A DNA stretch of 64,000 nt from Paracoccus caeni (GTDB lineage: Bacteria; Pseudomonadota; Alphaproteobacteria; Rhodobacterales; Rhodobacteraceae). This document shows positions 60,813 through 64,000 of the stretch, piece after piece. The translations under genes were made by a program, and so were the position numbers. The notes beneath the pieces are model-generated. The model saw only the letters and a program-made list of their open reading frames with translations. It was not told the DNA's origin and did no database searches. The stretch lies in contig NZ_JAEPRQ010000001.1 in assembly GCF_016629665.1 (NCBI RefSeq), forward strand, positions 744,001 through 808,000. The letters run 5' to 3'. How positions within the stretch are numbered: position 1 is the stretch's first letter; every line of letters starts with the position of its first letter.

Positions 60813-61996
60813 GTGAAAACCGCGCCTTTCTGATCGTGATGGATTCCGCAGGCATCGGCGGCGCGCCCGATGCGGATCGGTTCTTCAACGGCGCCTTGCC
60901 CGATAGCGGCGCGAATACCATCGGCCATATCGCCGCCGCGCAGCCCCTGAACATGCCGCATCTGGCGCGGCTTGGGCTTGGATCGGCGATCAGGCTGGCC
61001 TCGGGTCAGGATGCGCCGGGGCTGATGGTTCAGCCCGAGGGACTGTGGGGGGCTGCGACCGAAATTTCGCCGGGCAAGGATACGCCTTCGGGTCATTGGG
61101 AGATCGCGGGCGTGCCGGTGCCGTGGGAATGGCATTATTTCCCCGACACGGTGCCGTCCTTCCCCGCCGAGGTGACGCAGCGGTTATGCGAGCTTGCCGG
61201 GACCGAGGGGATATTGGCCAATTGCCACGCCTCGGGGACGCAGGTGATCGACGATTTCGGGGTCGAGCATATCCGCACCGGCTGGCCGATCTGTTACACC
61301 TCGGTCGATAGCGTGCTGCAAATCGCCGCGCATGAGGAACATTTCGGGCTGGATCGGCTAATCGCGCTTTGCGAGGGGATCGCGCCGATGCTGCACCGGA
61401 TGCGGGTCGGACGGGCGATTGCGCGGCCTTTTCTGGGTGAGACTCCGGGGCAGTTCAAGCGCACCCCGAACCGCCGCGATTTCGCGATTGCGCCGCCCGC
61501 CGACACGATTCTGGACATTGCGACGAAGGCTGGGCGCGTGACCCATGCGATAGGCAAGATCGGTGACATCTTCAGCCATCGCGGCATCAGCCATCTGCAC
61601 AAGGGCAAATCCGATGCGGATCTGGCCGAGCATCTGGTCCGTCTGGGGCAAGAGGCGGAACCGGGCAGCCTGACCTTTGCCAATTTCGTCGAATTTGACA
61701 CGAATTTCGGCCACCGACGCGACGTGCCGGGCTACGCGGCGCAGCTTGAATGGTTCGACGCGGTGGCGGGCCGGTTTCTGGCAACCTTGCGGCCCGGCGA
61801 TCTGGCGATCTTCACCGCCGATCACGGTAATGACCCAAGCTGGCCCGGCACCGATCACACTCGCGAAAGGGTGCCGGTTCTGGGATATGGTCTGGGATCG
61901 CGCGCGGTCGGTAATGTCGGCTATAGCGATATCGGAGCCTCGGTCATGGCACATCTGGGGCTTCCCAAAACTCAACACGGACAATCCTTTATATGA
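60809..61996 (+). CDS. deoB: phosphopentomutase
   Basis: DeoB interconverts (deoxy)ribose 1- and 5-phosphate, passing the sugar from deoA to central metabolism. The 395-residue protein is an alkaline-phosphatase-superfamily enzyme: MDSAGIGGAPDA near residue 11 carries the first metal Asp, GKDTPSGHWEIAG near residue 89 the phosphorylated Thr, and TADHGNDPSWPGTDHTRERVP near residue 336 the second metal site. ATGA overlaps join it to deoA and add. Confidence 0.95.
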   Translation: MSENRAFLIVMDSAGIGGAPDADRFFNGALPDSGANTIGHIAAAQPLNMPHLARLGLGSAIRLASGQDAPGLMVQPEGLWGAATEISPGKDTPSGHWEIAGVPVPWEWHYFPDTVPSFPAEVTQRLCELAGTEGILANCHASGTQVIDDFGVEHIRTGWPICYTSVDSVLQIAAHEEHFGLDRLIALCEGIAPMLHRMRVGRAIARPFLGETPGQFKRTPNRRDFAIAPPADTILDIATKAGRVTHAIGKIGDIFSHRGISHLHKGKSDADLAEHLVRLGQEAEPGSLTFANFVEFDTNFGHRRDVPGYAAQLEWFDAVAGRFLATLRPGDLAIFTADHGNDPSWPGTDHTRERVPVLGYGLGSRAVGNVGYSDIGASVMAHLGLPKTQHGQSFI

Positions 61997-62952
61997 AGAA
62001 AATCGAACTTCACCTGCATCTGGAAGGCGCAGCCCCACCCGCATTCATCCGCTCCATCGCTGCCGAAAAGCGCGCCGATCTGACCGGCGTTTTCGACGCG
62101 CAGGGCCATTATGCCTATGACGGGTTCGAGGGGTTCCTGCGCTGCTACGAGGCCGCGACCAGCGTGCTGCAATCGCCGCAGGATTATGCCCGGCTGCTGA
62201 CTGAGGTGCTGGAACGCTGCGCCGAGGAAGGGGTGATCTATGCCGAGCTGTTCGTCTCGCCCGAATTCTGCGGTGGTGGCGATCTGGTGGCGTGGCGCGA
62301 ATATCTGGCGGCGATGGATGAGGTGGCGCTGAAGGCGCGGGCCGAGGGCATCGACAGCCGCGCGATCATCACCTGCGTCCGCCATTTCGGGGTCGAGAGG
62401 GCCAAGAAATCCGCCATTTGCGCGGCGGAAACCGCTGGCGGCTGGATCACCGGATTTGGCATGGGCGGCGCGGAAAGCGTCGGTAAAGCAACCGATTACG
62501 GCTGGAGCTTCGACTGCGCCCGCGAGGCCGGATTGGGTCTGACCTGCCATGCCGGGGAGTGGGGCGGGCCGGAAAGTATCTGCGAGGCGCTGGAGCTTGG
62601 CTGCACCCGGATCGGGCACGGCGTCCATGCCATACAAGATCCGGCGCTGATCCGCGATCTGGTGGCGCGCGACATCACGCTGGAGGTCTGTCCCGGCTCG
62701 AATGTGGCGCTTGGGGTCTATCCAGACTGGCCCAGCCACCCGATTGCGCGGCTGGCCGATGCGGGGGTGCGGGTGACCGTCTCGACCGACGATCCGCCGT
62801 TTTTCCACACGACCATGCGTCACGAATATGACCGGCTTGCCGAAACCTTCGGTTGGGGCGATACCGAGTTCCGCCAGATCAACCGCTGGGCCGCCGATGC
62901 CGCCTTCTGTGATGAGGTGACACGCGACCGGCTGAGAAAGGAGTTCTCGTGA
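61993..62952 (+). CDS. add: adenosine deaminase family protein
   Basis: Deaminates adenosine to inosine. The 319-residue protein shows the zinc TIM-barrel signatures: ELHLHLEGA near residue 5, LTCHAGEW near residue 181, and [13 protein letters not shown] near residue 266, with GHGVHAI in between. Length and motifs fit Add; adenine deaminase is a close alternative in the same superfamily. It lies within the nucleoside-salvage operon, which favours the nucleoside substrate. Overlaps deoB (ATGA) and upp (GTGA). Confidence 0.9.
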   Translation: MKKIELHLHLEGAAPPAFIRSIAAEKRADLTGVFDAQGHYAYDGFEGFLRCYEAATSVLQSPQDYARLLTEVLERCAEEGVIYAELFVSPEFCGGGDLVAWREYLAAMDEVALKARAEGIDSRAIITCVRHFGVERAKKSAICAAETAGGWITGFGMGGAESVGKATDYGWSFDCAREAGLGLTCHAGEWGGPESICEALELGCTRIGHGVHAIQDPALIRDLVARDITLEVCPGSNVALGVYPDWPSHPIARLADAGVRVTVSTDDPPFFHTTMRHEYDRLAETFGWGDTEFRQINRWAADAAFCDEVTRDRLRKEFS

Positions 62953-63581
62953 GCCAGCATCTGACCATCATCGACCACCCGCTTGTCCAGCACAAGCTGA
63001 CGATCATGCGGCAGAAGGACGTATCGACCGCCGGTTTCCGCCGTCTTCTGCGCGAGATCAGCCTGCTTCTGGCCTATGAGGTCACCCGCGAGCTTGAGGT
63101 CACGACCATGCGGATCCAGACGCCGCTGACCGAAATGGACGCGCCGACGCTGGAAGGGAAAAAGCTGGCGCTGATCTCGATCTTGCGGGCGGGGAACGGG
63201 CTTCTGGACGGGATTTTAGAACTGATCCCCTCGGCTCGCGTGGGCTTTGTGGGGCTTTATCGCGACCCCGAGACGCTGCAACCGGTGGAATATTACTGCA
63301 AGGTTCCGCGCGAGTTGGATGCGCGGATGACCATCGTTGTCGATCCGATGCTGGCGACGGGAAACTCTTCGGTGGCGGCCATCGATATGCTGAAGAAGGA
63401 AGGCGCGAAAAACCTGCGTTTTCTGTGCCTTCTGGCCGCTCCTGAAGGTGTTGCGCGAATGAAAGAGGCGCATCCCGATGTGCCGATCTTTACCGCAGCG
63501 CTGGATCAGCGGCTGGACGATCACGGCTATATCGTGCCGGGTCTGGGCGATGCCGGGGATCGGATGTTCGGCACGAAATAG
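62949..63581 (+). CDS. upp: uracil phosphoribosyltransferase
   Basis: Upp converts uracil and PRPP to UMP. The 210-residue protein has the expected length. It starts at GTG, overlapping the add stop in GTGA. The PRPP-binding loop is [18 protein letters not shown] near residue 131, the early [18 protein letters not shown] segment near residue 30 is characteristic, and the uracil-binding [16 protein letters not shown] ends the protein. It closes the operon that recycles pyrimidine and purine nucleosides. Confidence 0.96.
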   Translation: MSQHLTIIDHPLVQHKLTIMRQKDVSTAGFRRLLREISLLLAYEVTRELEVTTMRIQTPLTEMDAPTLEGKKLALISILRAGNGLLDGILELIPSARVGFVGLYRDPETLQPVEYYCKVPRELDARMTIVVDPMLATGNSSVAAIDMLKKEGAKNLRFLCLLAAPEGVARMKEAHPDVPIFTAALDQRLDDHGYIVPGLGDAGDRMFGTK

Positions 63582-63649
63582 CCGCCATTAACGATTGCTC
63601 CAGATCTTTGTCATAGGCTTGGTTCAACAGACCGATTCGTGGATGACAG

Positions 63650-64000
63650 ATGAGGATTTGGGGTGTCGTAGCTGGTGCGATGTTGCTGCCGGTGCTGGTA
63701 TGGGGCAGTCCCGTGCCAGCGCCGGCCCCTGATTTTACCGGTGCCCAATATATCGACGGCGCCGGATGCGTGTACGCGCGCGGGGACACCGGTTGGGTGG
63801 CGCGAAGGGACGGCCAGGGCGCGCAGCTTTGCGGTTTTCCCCCGACATCGACGCTGCGCCCTGCGGAAGCGGCAGAGGGCGATGTGCAACAGACCTCCGG
63901 CGAAAAGCTGGCGGCGCTGTTGTCAGAGGGTCTGCGTGACGGTGAATTGACCAGCGATCTGCGACCACGCGAAGAACGCGCCGAACCTGAGCCGGACCCC
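63650..64000 (+). CDS. exported protein, truncated at window edge (SPOR-protein-like N-terminus)
   Basis: The frame is open from ATG 63650 to the last base (117 codons seen). Residues 1-20 form a signal peptide (AGAMLLPVLVWGSPVPA). The mature start FTGAQYIDGAGCVYARGDTGWVARRDGQGAQLCGFPPT has two cysteines that could pair. This N-terminal pattern is common in exported Rhodobacteraceae proteins that end in a SPOR (peptidoglycan-binding) domain; the domain itself would lie beyond the window, so the assignment is tentative. The second half seen is acidic and low in complexity. It may be co-transcribed with upp, 68 bases upstream. Confidence 0.7.
   Translation, partial: MRIWGVVAGAMLLPVLVWGSPVPAPAPDFTGAQYIDGAGCVYARGDTGWVARRDGQGAQLCGFPPTSTLRPAEAAEGDVQQTSGEKLAALLSEGLRDGELTSDLRPREERAEPEPDP

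Overview
The window is high-GC bacterial DNA with densely packed genes, many four-base ATGA/GTGA start-stop overlaps and strong GGAGG ribosome sites. Gene content and order (leuCD, then rsfS-rlmH-gpmI-EnvC-like-ctpA-rppH, alpha/beta-hydrolase formamidase next to kynU, DUF2585, cdd-deoA-deoB-add-upp) point to an alphaproteobacterium of the Rhodobacteraceae, most likely Paracoccus or a close relative. This is inferred from gene content; no 16S gene is present. No rRNA, tRNA, CRISPR array or complete insertion sequence was seen.

Layout. 1-1.8 kb: leucine biosynthesis (leuD cut by the window edge, leuC) on the minus strand. 2.1-7.8 kb: a plus-strand housekeeping run (ribosome silencing factor, 23S methyltransferase, phosphoglycerate mutase, EnvC-like activator, S41 protease, RNA pyrophosphohydrolase). 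7.9-15.6 kb: envelope and stress genes (lipoprotein, lytic transglycosylase, cyclopropane fatty acid synthase, aldo/keto reductase, YbaK, WrbA, DUF421 protein, VWA protein). 15.7-17.8 kb: divergent kynurenine-pathway pair. 17.8-23.1 kb: RND efflux operon with two adaptors. 23.1-24.3 kb: GST and a divergent HxlR regulator. 24.3-32.4 kb: orphan VgrG/PAAR pair, BASS-family transporter, two divergent gamma-glutamyltransferases and a 2-hydroxyacid dehydrogenase; a 43-bp palindromic repeat occurs twice here in opposite orientation.

The most distinctive regions lie between 32.4 and 50.2 kb. First, a four-gene unit (32.7-39.4 kb) encodes a TonB-dependent receptor, an exported and membrane-anchored CobN-type chelatase with a His-rich loop, an ExbB/TolQ-type channel protein and a DUF2149 protein. 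A perfect 17-bp dyad lies in its promoter. The layout matches the HmuR-HmuS-HmuU-HmuV logic of Bacteroidota haem-uptake operons, so it probably captures or strips a metal-tetrapyrrole (or metal chelate) in the periplasm. Second, a six-gene minus-strand operon (40.6-50.0 kb) with a near-consensus promoter encodes an OYE-family Fe-S flavoenzyme, three membrane-anchored di-haem cytochromes c of the RoxA/di-haem peroxidase type, a small membrane protein and a GMC oxidoreductase; it looks like an undescribed periplasmic oxidation route. Third, a roughly 165-bp element is present in two diverged copies (32.43 and 56.51 kb), both just after a stop codon and in the same orientation.

50.0-56.7 kb: an AT-rich 0.7-kb gap, two unrecognised small genes, a VOC protein, propionyl-CoA synthetase, a GntP-type permease and a DUF2585 membrane protein. 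56.7-64 kb: malic enzyme, and diverging from it a fully overlapping nucleoside-salvage operon, ending in a truncated exported protein at the window edge.
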